Assembly: GCA_050049355.1 (NCBI GenBank)
Contig: JASFWK010000077.1
Span: 1-9,757 of the forward strand
DNA from: JASFWK01 sp050049355
GTDB taxonomy: Bacteria > Chloroflexota > Anaerolineae > B4-G1 > DUEL01
Direction of reading: 5' to 3'
DNA length: 9,757 nt
Shown: one piece after another, positions 1-6,050 of the stretch
How the letters are laid out: every line of letters starts with the position of its first letter
How positions within the stretch are numbered: position 1 is the stretch's first letter
Position numbers and translations under genes: made by a program
The notes under the pieces: model-generated
Databases searched by the model: none
Seen by the model: the letters and a program-made list of their open reading frames with translations, nothing else
Told to the model about the DNA's origin: nothing

Positions 1-1
1 T

Positions 2-859
2 CAGGCCCTAGAGGGGGGGAGCATCTTCTACAACGTCGAGCTCGCAGCCCGAGATGGGACTCCTGTCCCTTTCGAGGTGCGGGCCAACCGCGTGTTCCAC
101 GGTTCCCGTCCCTACGTGCAGTGGGTCTGTCACGATCTCTCTGAGAGACTGGAATTGGAGCAGGCTCGTGACGATCTCACTCACATGATCATTCACGATC
201 TGCGCAACCCGCTATCCTCCATCATGAGCAGCCTGGACTTGATCCACGCGGCGATGACCGACAAGAGTATCACGATCCCGGTGAACGAGCTCTTCCGCAT
301 CGCCCAGCGAAGCGGGGACAGATTGTACCTACTCATTGACTCCATCCTCGATCTGGCTCGCCTGGAGGACGGAGGGGCAGGGCTGACTCGCAGGCGACTG
401 GACGTTCGAAGCTTGGTCATCGAGGCGGTTCAACAGGCACGCCCGACAACCACTGCTCGTCAATTGCATATGGAATGTCGGATCCCAACCGAACTGCCGC
501 CTCTGTGGGCCGATCGAGACCTCTTGGCGCGGGTGTTGCAGAACCTGCTGGACAACGCCATCAAATTCACACCCTCTCGGGGAGAGATCGTGGTGAGGGT
601 CGACCAGCCCGATGCCGAATCGCTCCTCTTTGTCATCTCGGACACCGGGTTGGGCATTCCGCCTGACCAGCAGGAGCACATCTTCGACCGTTTCGCCCGT
701 GTGAGGAGAGAGGAAGGCGAGGGGGCGGGGCTCGGGCTGGCGCTGTGCAAGCTGGCCGTCGAGGCCCACGGCGGTCGCATCTGGGTGGAGAGTGAGCCAG
801 ATCAGGGCTCTACGTTCAAGTTCATCTTGCCCTTGGGAGAAGAGGAGGCCACATCTTGA
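2..859 (+). CDS. Sensor histidine kinase, C-terminal part (5' end outside window)
   Basis: This is the catalytic half of a two-component sensor kinase, which autophosphorylates on His and passes the phosphate to a response regulator that is not in this window. The reading frame is open at the left edge, and 285 residues are visible. Residues 1 to about 48 look like the end of a PAS domain, closing with a PAS-to-kinase linker (HDLSERLELEQARDDL). The HisKA H-box is IIHDLRNPLSSI with phospho-acceptor His65. The HATPase domain shows an N-box (NLLDNAIKF, 181-189), G1 (DTGLGIP, 214-220), F-box (IFDRF, 227-231) and G2 (GAGLGLAL, 241-248). All key kinase residues are present, so it should be active. 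No receiver domain follows; the protein ends about 35 residues after the G2 box. The GTG at position 77 lies inside the PAS region and is not a real start. The stop codon overlaps the next gene's start. The input signal and partner regulator cannot be told from this fragment. Confidence 0.95.
   Translation, partial: QALEGGSIFYNVELAARDGTPVPFEVRANRVFHGSRPYVQWVCHDLSERLELEQARDDLTHMIIHDLRNPLSSIMSSLDLIHAAMTDKSITIPVNELFRIAQRSGDRLYLLIDSILDLARLEDGGAGLTRRRLDVRSLVIEAVQQARPTTTARQLHMECRIPTELPPLWADRDLLARVLQNLLDNAIKFTPSRGEIVVRVDQPDAESLLFVISDTGLGIPPDQQEHIFDRFARVRREEGEGAGLGLALCKLAVEAHGGRIWVESEPDQGSTFKFILPLGEEEATS
843..858 (+). promoter_or_regulatory. Strong Shine-Dalgarno site fixing a TTG start inside the kinase stop
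   Basis: A full AGGAGG lies at 843-848, seven bases before TTG at 856-858. This TTG overlaps the kinase TGA (857-859) in a TTGA arrangement. The first in-frame ATG is almost 100 codons further on, past the conserved AlaX N-terminal region. The SD plus TTG is therefore the only sensible start, and it implies translational coupling with the kinase. Confidence 0.8.
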
Positions 860-2061
860 GCGCCCCTTACCCGGAGCGACTCTACTACGCTGATCCGTAC
901 CTGACGCAGTTCGAAGCCCGGGTCGTGGAGCGACTGAGGTGGGAGGACCTGCCGGCGGTGGTTCTGGATCGCACCGCTTTCTACCCGGCCTCCGGCGGTC
1001 AACCGAGCGATCAGGGGAGCCTGTGCGACGTGCCCGTGGTTGATGTGGATTTGCGGGACTCGGATGGTGCCGTGATCCACTTGCTTGGTGAGGATTTGGC
1101 AGGGGATCGAGTCACCGGCGTGGTGGATTGGGATCGGCGTTTCGATCACATGCAGCAGCACACGGGTCAGCATCTCCTCTCCGCCGCCTGTGAACGGTTG
1201 CTGGATGCCGATACGATCTCTTTCCACCTGGGTTCTGAAGCATGCACCATTGACTTGAACGTGGCCCGGATTCAGCTTGAGGCGATGGAGCCGGTGGAGG
1301 ATCTGGTCAACCGGGTCATCTGGGACGATCGGCGAGTGACGGCCCGATTCGTGGACTCCGCCGAACTGACCAGCCTCTCCCTTCGCCGCCCGCCGCATGT
1401 CGAAGGGCCGGTGCGGCTGATAGAGGTCGTCGATTTCGATCTCAATCCATGTGGCGGGACCCACGTAGCGCGTACTGGAGAGATAGGGTTGCTCAAGATA
1501 CTCCGCATAGAGTATCGGGGCGACGAGTCACGGATCGAGTTCCTCTGCGGGAGAAGGGCGCTTGAGGACTATCGTCTCAAGAACCAGACGGTGCTCGGAC
1601 TGTCGGCTGAATTGACGGTGGGCTACTGGGAGCTTGAGGGGGCAGTGGCTCGATTGGAGGAGAGTCTCAAGGAGGCGCGACGAGAGCTGCGCGCGGCTCG
1701 GGAGCAGATGCTGGAGCAAGAGGCGGAGCGACTGGCACGGGACGCGGTTGCCTCCGGCGGGCGGCGGATCGTCCACGCAGTGTGGGAGGGGCGAGATCCC
1801 GCCGACATACGAGCTCTGGCGCAGAAGGTGGCGGAAAGTCCTGATGCGGTGGTGGTGCTGGCCTCGCTTGAGGGGAACCGCACCCATCTCTGCGTCGCCC
1901 GCTCAGAGGGGGTGAATCTAGACGCAGAGGTTATGCTGCAGGCGGTGTTTGAGCCGCTGGGTGGCAAGGGAGGCGGCCAGCCACACTTCGCCCAGGGCAG
2001 CGCGCCCCTGGCCGACCGTGCCCAGGTCGAAGAGGTTCTGAAAGAAGTCGTCGCGGGTTGA
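856..2061 (+). CDS. Alanyl-tRNA editing protein, long AlaX form with DHHA1 domain
   Basis: This is a stand-alone relative of the alanyl-tRNA synthetase editing half. By family knowledge it is a cytoplasmic Zn-dependent hydrolase that removes wrongly attached Ser or Gly from tRNA-Ala. Residues 1-95 match the AlaRS/AlaX beta-barrel (YPASGGQPSDQG, 43-54). The zinc site is visible as HTGQH (His102, His106) and CGGTH (Cys199, His203), so all four ligands are intact. Residues about 255-300 form a charged, probably coiled-coil helix. A DHHA1/C-Ala-type domain follows, with the Gly-rich signature GGKGGGQPHFAQGS at 369-382. At 401 residues it matches the long AlaX class, not the short free-standing editing domain. 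The aminoacylation and anticodon-independent tRNA-binding halves of AlaRS are absent, so it is not a truncated synthetase. Its TTG start overlaps the kinase stop and has a strong SD. No stress or amino-acid genes nearby explain its placement. Confidence 0.93.
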   Translation: MSAPYPERLYYADPYLTQFEARVVERLRWEDLPAVVLDRTAFYPASGGQPSDQGSLCDVPVVDVDLRDSDGAVIHLLGEDLAGDRVTGVVDWDRRFDHMQQHTGQHLLSAACERLLDADTISFHLGSEACTIDLNVARIQLEAMEPVEDLVNRVIWDDRRVTARFVDSAELTSLSLRRPPHVEGPVRLIEVVDFDLNPCGGTHVARTGEIGLLKILRIEYRGDESRIEFLCGRRALEDYRLKNQTVLGLSAELTVGYWELEGAVARLEESLKEARRELRAAREQMLEQEAERLARDAVASGGRRIVHAVWEGRDPADIRALAQKVAESPDAVVVLASLEGNRTHLCVARSEGVNLDAEVMLQAVFEPLGGKGGGQPHFAQGSAPLADRAQVEEVLKEVVAG

Positions 2062-2103
2062 AGGTCACTAGAACCGGAATCATCACAGTTAGGGTATTGC
2101 CTT

Positions 2104-2952
2104 ATGACGGAAGAGATCGCACCGGGCGTGTATGTCTCGACAGCTTATCCTGGTATCAACGTTGGCTTCATCGCCACCGACGGCGGTGCCGTCGCGGTTG
2201 ATGCCCCACCCCTGCCGAACGATGCCAGGGCGTGGAAGGATCACATTCTTGAGGTGGCTGACGGACCCATTCTCTATACCATTCTCACTGACCACCATCT
2301 GGACCGCTCCCTCAGCGCTGGACTCCTGGATGCGCCTGTAGTTGCTGGGCGCGGGGCCTTTGAGGGTCTTCGTGAAGGTGGTGCGGAGGAGAAGCTCATC
2401 AATGAATGGGCGAAACAGCACCCCGAGGTGGCCGCGGAGTTGGAAGACCACCACATAACTCTGCCGGATGTCACCATCAGCGATCGGGTTGTGATTCATG
2501 GCTCCCCTCTGGTCGCCGTGGAGAGGATCGCTGGGTCTGCGCCTGGGAGCGTATGGGTTCTCTTGCGGGAAGAGGGGATTCTCTTTGCCGGCGATACCCT
2601 CGTCGTGGGGACTCAACCCTTCCTCGGCGATGCGCCTGACACGAGGGCCTGGCTGAAGACGTTGGTCAAGATGCGCCGCTCATACTTCCCGGCCGATACC
2701 CTCATCCCTGGCTGGGGAGCCGTGTGTGATGAAGATGGAACACAGCCTTTGAGCGAGTACATCCGACGGGTTCGCCGCCGGATACGATCGGTGCATACCG
2801 CTGGAGGGGATCGAAGCGAGCTGGCCGAGCTGGTTCCAGAGTTTCTTGCTATGTTCCCTGTGGAGGAGGGCGAGCGGGAACGGCTCCAATGCCGCATCAC
2901 AGCTGGCCTGGAGCAGGTCTACGAAGAGCTAACACCGAAAGACACGGCGTGA
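2104..2952 (+). CDS. Metallo-beta-lactamase-fold protein with degenerate metal site
   Basis: The 282-residue protein keeps the MBL layout: an N-terminal strand pair (PGVYVSTAYPGINVGFIATDGGAVAVDAP), motif 2 region at 62-68, a GS.PGS turn at 144-149, FAGDTL at 161-166 and PGWG at 202-205. The usual THxHxDH motif reads TDHHLDR, so the first His is Asp63 and the last is Arg68, while His65 and Asp67 remain. The His normally found in the G-H-x-P-G-S turn is Ser145, and the His of PGHG is Trp204. Asp164 is kept. A two-metal hydrolase site of the usual kind therefore seems impossible. It may bind one metal, use a different chemistry, or act as a binding or regulatory protein. There is no signal peptide, so it is probably cytoplasmic. 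The C-terminal 75 residues are helical and charged. The SD is weak (TTAGGG at 2089-2094, about 9 bases from the ATG). The 42-base gap after the AlaX gene allows co-transcription. The fold call is firm; the function is unknown. Confidence 0.85.
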   Translation: MTEEIAPGVYVSTAYPGINVGFIATDGGAVAVDAPPLPNDARAWKDHILEVADGPILYTILTDHHLDRSLSAGLLDAPVVAGRGAFEGLREGGAEEKLINEWAKQHPEVAAELEDHHITLPDVTISDRVVIHGSPLVAVERIAGSAPGSVWVLLREEGILFAGDTLVVGTQPFLGDAPDTRAWLKTLVKMRRSYFPADTLIPGWGAVCDEDGTQPLSEYIRRVRRRIRSVHTAGGDRSELAELVPEFLAMFPVEEGERERLQCRITAGLEQVYEELTPKDTA

Positions 2953-2972
2953 CCGTCCCGCAGAATCCTCGT

Positions 2973-2977
2973 GGAGG
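2973..2977 (+). promoter_or_regulatory. Ribosome binding site for the 89-residue gene
   Basis: GGAGG lies in the 34-base gap after the MBL gene. It is nine bases before ATG at 2987 and six before an adjacent GTG at 2984. Both starts are in frame and differ by one residue. ATG is preferred for codon type and because the spacing is normal. Confidence 0.6.
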
Positions 2978-2986
2978 CGGAGTGTG

Positions 2987-3256
2987 ATGAGTGAGGAGGA
3001 GCTGAACCGTTTGAAAGCGGTCAAGGCCGCCTATGAGATGGAGTTGCTGCAGAAGGCCAACGTCGTTGGTGTGGGGATCGGTACACAGAGACGGGCCGGT
3101 CAACTCACTGGCGAACCGTCTATCGTCGTCTCCGTGACCCGCAAGGTGCCGAGGAACTTACTCGACCCCGGCGATGTCATCCCCCCTGAACTCGATGGGG
3201 TCCCGGTGGACGTTCAGGAGGTCGGTATCCTCCGCCCGCTCCAAGAGCGTGTCTGA
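2987..3256 (+). CDS. Small protein equal to the N-terminal domain of the adjacent trypsin-like peptidase
   Basis: The product has 89 residues, no signal peptide and no membrane segment. Residues 1-24 are a charged helix. Residues 25-86 align without gaps to residues 27-88 of the next gene's product, with 36 of 62 identical by hand count. Shared blocks include NVVxxGIG, S(I/L)VVSVTxKV, IPxELDGxPxDVxExG and LRxLQ. This domain commonly precedes the protease domain in bacterial NAL1-like trypsin-fold peptidases; here it stands alone and ends with a normal stop just after the domain. It has its own SD, and only 36 bases separate it from the peptidase gene, so the two are very likely co-expressed. 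Possible roles are a trans-acting prodomain or inhibitor, a subunit that assembles with the peptidase N-domain, or the remnant of a duplicated peptidase that lost its catalytic part. The clean ends and conserved core favour a working protein. No biochemical function is known to me. Confidence 0.82.
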   Translation: MSEEELNRLKAVKAAYEMELLQKANVVGVGIGTQRRAGQLTGEPSIVVSVTRKVPRNLLDPGDVIPPELDGVPVDVQEVGILRPLQERV

Positions 3257-3280
3257 GAAGTAAGCGGGCCGCAGCTTGGA

Positions 3281-3286
3281 AAGGAG
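3281..3286 (+). promoter_or_regulatory. Ribosome binding site for the peptidase gene
   Basis: AAGGAG sits six bases before ATG 3293, an ideal spacing. It fixes the peptidase start, so the N-domain shared with the upstream small protein is part of the protein and not an artefact of over-extension. Confidence 0.7.
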
Positions 3287-3292
3287 CTTCCT

Positions 3293-4303
3293 ATGCTGGA
3301 AAAAGCAGAAGCGATCGCTCGGATTGGTGGAGCCAAGCAGCGTCACGTATTCGACCTACTCTCTCGGCGAAACGTCGTGGCCTGCGGCATTGGCTACAAG
3401 GTCCGCCAGGGAGTTCAGACCGATGAGCTCAGTCTCGTTGTCTCGGTCACTCATAAGGTTCACTCCTCTGCTCTCGCGCCAGAGGATCTCATCCCCGAGG
3501 AGTTGGATGGGATCCCCACCGACGTGGTGGAGACAGGTGCGCTTCGTGCTCTGCAGGGAACGACCGACCGTTGGCGGCCGGTGGTGCCGCCCGGTGTCTC
3601 AGTGGGCCACTACCGCATCACCGCCGGCACTTTCGGCTGTCTAGTGCGCCGAGGAGGGGAGGTCTTCGTTCTCTCCAACAACCACGTTCTGGCGGACACG
3701 AACGGGGGCGAGGTAGGCGATCCCATTCTGCAGCCCGCCCCGGCCGACGGCGGTACGATGGAGGATCAGATTGCCACGTTGGCGGATTTCGTGCCGCTGG
3801 ACTTTGGCACAAGCGAGCCGGAATGTCCCTTGGCAGACCTGCTGGTGCGGGCGCTAAACCGGGCAGCGATCCTCTTGGGTTCCAGCCATCGCCTCCGAGC
3901 AGTCCGACAGACGGCAGGCATCAATCGTGTGGATGCAGCCCTGGCTCGTCCCCTCTCTCCAGAGCTCGTCAGCAGCGAGATTCTCCACATTGGCACGCCT
4001 ATCGGAGTGGGGACGGCAGGGTTGGGGACGTGGGTGCAGAAGACCGGACGCACCACAGATCACACCACCGGCACTATTACCCAGATCGACGCCACCGTGC
4101 GCATCGACTACTATGGCCCTACTGCTCTCTTTGATGGCCAGTTGGTGGCCTCACCGATGAGCAGCGGTGGGGACTCCGGCTCTGCTGTATTGGACGAGCG
4201 ACCCCAGGTAGTGGGGCTTCTCTTCGCCGGGTCTGATCAGGCCACCATCATCAATCCCATAGAGGATGTCCTCTCTGCGCTAGACGTAGAGATCGTTACC
4301 TAG
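3293..4303 (+). CDS. Trypsin-like (S1-fold, NAL1-like) serine peptidase
   Basis: This 336-residue protein has two parts. Residues 1-90 are the domain also found alone in the upstream gene. Residues about 105-336 are a chymotrypsin-fold protease. The triad is visible as His131 in VLSNNHVLA, Asp214 in NRVDAALA and Ser295 in GGDSGSAVL. The sequence KTGRTTDHTTGTI (250-262), ahead of the Ser motif, is typical of the second barrel in this group. Between His and Asp there is a helical stretch (about 177-205) that makes this linker longer than in classical trypsins. I see no signal peptide, so the protein probably acts in the cytoplasm, unlike secreted trypsins or periplasmic DegP. No PDZ domain is present. 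Substrates are unknown; 'NAL1-like' rests on overall layout and motif spacing. Gene order (MBL, N-domain copy, peptidase, all tightly spaced) suggests one transcript. It could be called simply 'S1 family peptidase'. Confidence 0.88.
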   Translation: MLEKAEAIARIGGAKQRHVFDLLSRRNVVACGIGYKVRQGVQTDELSLVVSVTHKVHSSALAPEDLIPEELDGIPTDVVETGALRALQGTTDRWRPVVPPGVSVGHYRITAGTFGCLVRRGGEVFVLSNNHVLADTNGGEVGDPILQPAPADGGTMEDQIATLADFVPLDFGTSEPECPLADLLVRALNRAAILLGSSHRLRAVRQTAGINRVDAALARPLSPELVSSEILHIGTPIGVGTAGLGTWVQKTGRTTDHTTGTITQIDATVRIDYYGPTALFDGQLVASPMSSGGDSGSAVLDERPQVVGLLFAGSDQATIINPIEDVLSALDVEIVT

Positions 4304-4392
4304 CACAGCAGGAGGATCTCCAGCGGGCATCAGACGTGAGAGCAAGAGAAGTCGCGTTTGGATGCGAACGTCTCTGCGCTCGAATCTCTCCA

Positions 4393-4437
4393 GCCCAGAT
4401 GGACGAACCGTCCGCCCTGGGCCCATCCTGTCTGGGC
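4393..4437 (+). other. Nested inverted repeat between peptidase and glycoside hydrolase genes
   Basis: A perfect 7-base outer arm (GCCCAGA at 4393-4399, TCTGGGC at 4431-4437) encloses a 5-base hairpin (GGACG, AAC, CGTCC at 4401-4413) and a short GCCC-T-GGGC palindrome (4414-4422). It lies 90 bases after the peptidase stop. It could end peptidase transcription or stabilise the 3' end. No U-run follows directly, so it is not a canonical intrinsic terminator. With GC-rich DNA some of this could be chance. Confidence 0.35.
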
Positions 4438-4511
4438 AAGCAGTTCCCCTTTGATTGGGAGCCCAGTTCCTTCTGACCTTGTGCTGTACAGGCACAGGTA
4501 CCCTTTTCCCA

Positions 4512-4540
4512 TTGCTCCTCGCTGTTCTCTCCCATACAAT
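4512..4540 (+). promoter_or_regulatory. Sigma-70-like promoter for the secreted glycoside hydrolase
   Basis: TTGCTC (4512-4517) and TACAAT (4535-4540) are separated by exactly 17 bases. The -10 matches the consensus at five of six positions and the -35 at three. Transcription would begin near 4547, leaving a leader of only about 13 bases that carries the AGGGGG ribosome site (4548-4553) before ATG 4560. This supports 4560 as the start and makes an upstream in-frame ATG at 4539 unlikely, as it would overlap the -10 box. Confidence 0.5.
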
Positions 4541-4559
4541 GGAGAGTAGGGGGACAACC

Positions 4560-6050
4560 ATGTCGCGACGTGGAATCGTCTTGCTTCTCGTGATAGTCAT
4601 GGCGTGCGTGACTTCGGGTCAGGCTGGCCCTTCCTTGGCCAGCCCGTCGCCCCATCTGGGCTATGGCATGATGCTCGCCTGGCCGGGTCACCTCGACCAA
4701 ATGACCGCGGCAGAGTTCGATTGGTACAAGCACTTCCTCCGCTGGAGCGACGTTGAGCCCGCGGAAGGGGGTGGGTACCAGTGGGATACCGTTGATTGGC
4801 GGCTGCAAGAGGCGGCCAGCCACGACGTCCACCTCATCCTGCGAGTAGAGCAGGCTCCCGACTGGGCGCGGGCCTGGCAGCATGAGTGGGCACCGGTCGA
4901 CCAGAGCAAGATGGCCGATTGGCAGGCCTTCTTCCAAGCGACCGCGGCCCACATCCGGGATTGGCAGGAGAGCCATGGGACCTCGTTCCGCGTGGCGTTG
5001 GAGGTTTGGAACGAACCTAACCTGGATTTCCAGTGGGGCGGCGAACCTGTGGATCCTGACTGGTACACCGAGATGGTTCGCAGCGCTTACCAGGGGGCCA
5101 AGGCGGGCGACTCGCACGTCATCGTGGTCGCAGGAGGGCTGGCCCCCACCGGTGGTACCGGCGACGGGCGGGCGATGAACGACGTGGAGTACCTCGAGGC
5201 GATGTACGGCGCTGGGCTGGCGGGCCACTTCGACGCCATCGGTACTCACAACTACGGTTTCGGCGGCCCGCCCGAGAACAAGTCGTGGGGATCGGGAATC
5301 CTCAACTTCCGCCGCGCCGAGGACATCCACGCGGTGATGGTGGCCCACGGTGACGGCGACAAGCCGGTCTGGGCCACCGAGTTTGGCTGGCTGCTGGATG
5401 CCTCCTACGAGGGGCACGCGGAGTGCGTGGACTACTGGGAAGACATTGGCTTCGCCTGGCAGCGGGTCTCCCCTGAGCAGCAAGCCGATTACCTGGTAGA
5501 CGCCTTCCAATATGCCGACGCCAACTGGCCCTGGATGGGGGTGATGGTCGTTTCCAACCTCGACTTCAGCACTCCTCCCTGGTATGCGACCTGCGATCCT
5601 CTTCGCTGGTTCAGCATCCTCAGGTCCGACGCGAGCCCCAGACCCGCCTACACAGCCTTGCAGGGGATGAGTAAGCGTCCGCGCTCCTGGCCGGTCTGGG
5701 GGATGACGGTGCAGCCGTCGTCCCTGACCCTCCTGGCAGATGTGGACGAGCCCGGGGTTCAGACGCGGCAGGTCACGGTCCAGAACAGCGGCATGGAACT
5801 GTGGGAAACGTGGAGTGCGGTCACTGCCACGTGGGGGCTCTCCTTCGCGGTGACACCAACCAGCGGCGTACCGGGGGAAGCATTTACCGTGGAGATGGGG
5901 GTTCCCGGCACCCTGGGGGTCTACACAGGGGTCATCACCGTCACCGCCTCGCAGCCCGAAGTACCCGAGAGTCCATTTGTGGTACCGTTGACGCTGCGCG
6001 TGGTGCCGGAGGTTCGCTACGTGCACCTTCCGGTCGTGATGCGGCGGTAG
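4560..6050 (+). CDS. Secreted clan GH-A glycoside hydrolase with C-terminal Ig/BACON-like domain
   Basis: The 496-residue protein starts with a signal peptide (MSRRG, then hydrophobic IVLLLVIVMACV, then small and polar residues to about 28). VMAC at 13-16 is a poor lipobox match, so lipid anchoring is possible but less likely than cleavage. Residues about 33-370 form a TIM-barrel glycosidase of the GH5/GH39-like kind. The acid/base is Glu152 in EVWNEPN, and the likely nucleophile is Glu274 in VWATEFGW, the expected strand-4 and strand-7 positions for a retaining enzyme. Many Trp and Tyr residues fit a sugar cleft. Cys289 and Cys345 could form a disulfide. Residues about 381-482 are a beta-sandwich of the BACON/Ig type (VTVQNSG, PTSGVPGE, GVYTGVITVTA). 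The tail YVHLPVVMRR resembles the short C-terminal signature of exported Chloroflexota proteins. It acts outside the cell on a beta-linked polysaccharide or glycoside; the substrate and exact family cannot be set from motifs. It has its own promoter and SD. Confidence 0.88.
   Translation: MSRRGIVLLLVIVMACVTSGQAGPSLASPSPHLGYGMMLAWPGHLDQMTAAEFDWYKHFLRWSDVEPAEGGGYQWDTVDWRLQEAASHDVHLILRVEQAPDWARAWQHEWAPVDQSKMADWQAFFQATAAHIRDWQESHGTSFRVALEVWNEPNLDFQWGGEPVDPDWYTEMVRSAYQGAKAGDSHVIVVAGGLAPTGGTGDGRAMNDVEYLEAMYGAGLAGHFDAIGTHNYGFGGPPENKSWGSGILNFRRAEDIHAVMVAHGDGDKPVWATEFGWLLDASYEGHAECVDYWEDIGFAWQRVSPEQQADYLVDAFQYADANWPWMGVMVVSNLDFSTPPWYATCDPLRWFSILRSDASPRPAYTALQGMSKRPRSWPVWGMTVQPSSLTLLADVDEPGVQTRQVTVQNSGMELWETWSAVTATWGLSFAVTPTSGVPGEAFTVEMGVPGTLGVYTGVITVTASQPEVPESPFVVPLTLRVVPEVRYVHLPVVMRR

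Noticed and set aside
802..1464. A 220-codon - strand frame across the AlaX gene.
   Set aside because: It is opposite the AlaX editing domain with intact zinc ligands and shows no recognisable protein features.
3571..4134. A 187-codon + strand frame inside the peptidase gene.
   Set aside because: The translation is Arg-, Gly- and Ser-rich without motifs, and the peptidase triad is in the other frame.
4480..4496. A small inverted repeat TGTGC/GCACA with a 7-base loop just upstream of the hydrolase promoter.
   Set aside because: It is only five perfect base pairs and easily arises by chance. It could be an operator but nothing else supports it.
4539..4559. An upstream in-frame ATG at 4539 as the hydrolase start.
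   Set aside because: It falls within the predicted -10 box, lacks a ribosome site and would lengthen the signal peptide n-region; ATG 4560 has AGGGGG at good spacing.
4599..4610. A lipobox (VMAC) in the hydrolase signal peptide.
   Set aside because: Met at the -2 position is unusual and the hydrophobic stretch and following residues also fit ordinary signal peptidase cleavage, so I do not call it a lipoprotein.
4296..6026. A 576-codon open frame on the - strand opposite the glycoside hydrolase.
   Set aside because: It is low in recognisable motifs, rich in Arg, Pro, Gly and His, and lies antisense to a gene with a signal peptide, catalytic motifs and a promoter. It is a GC-rich shadow frame.
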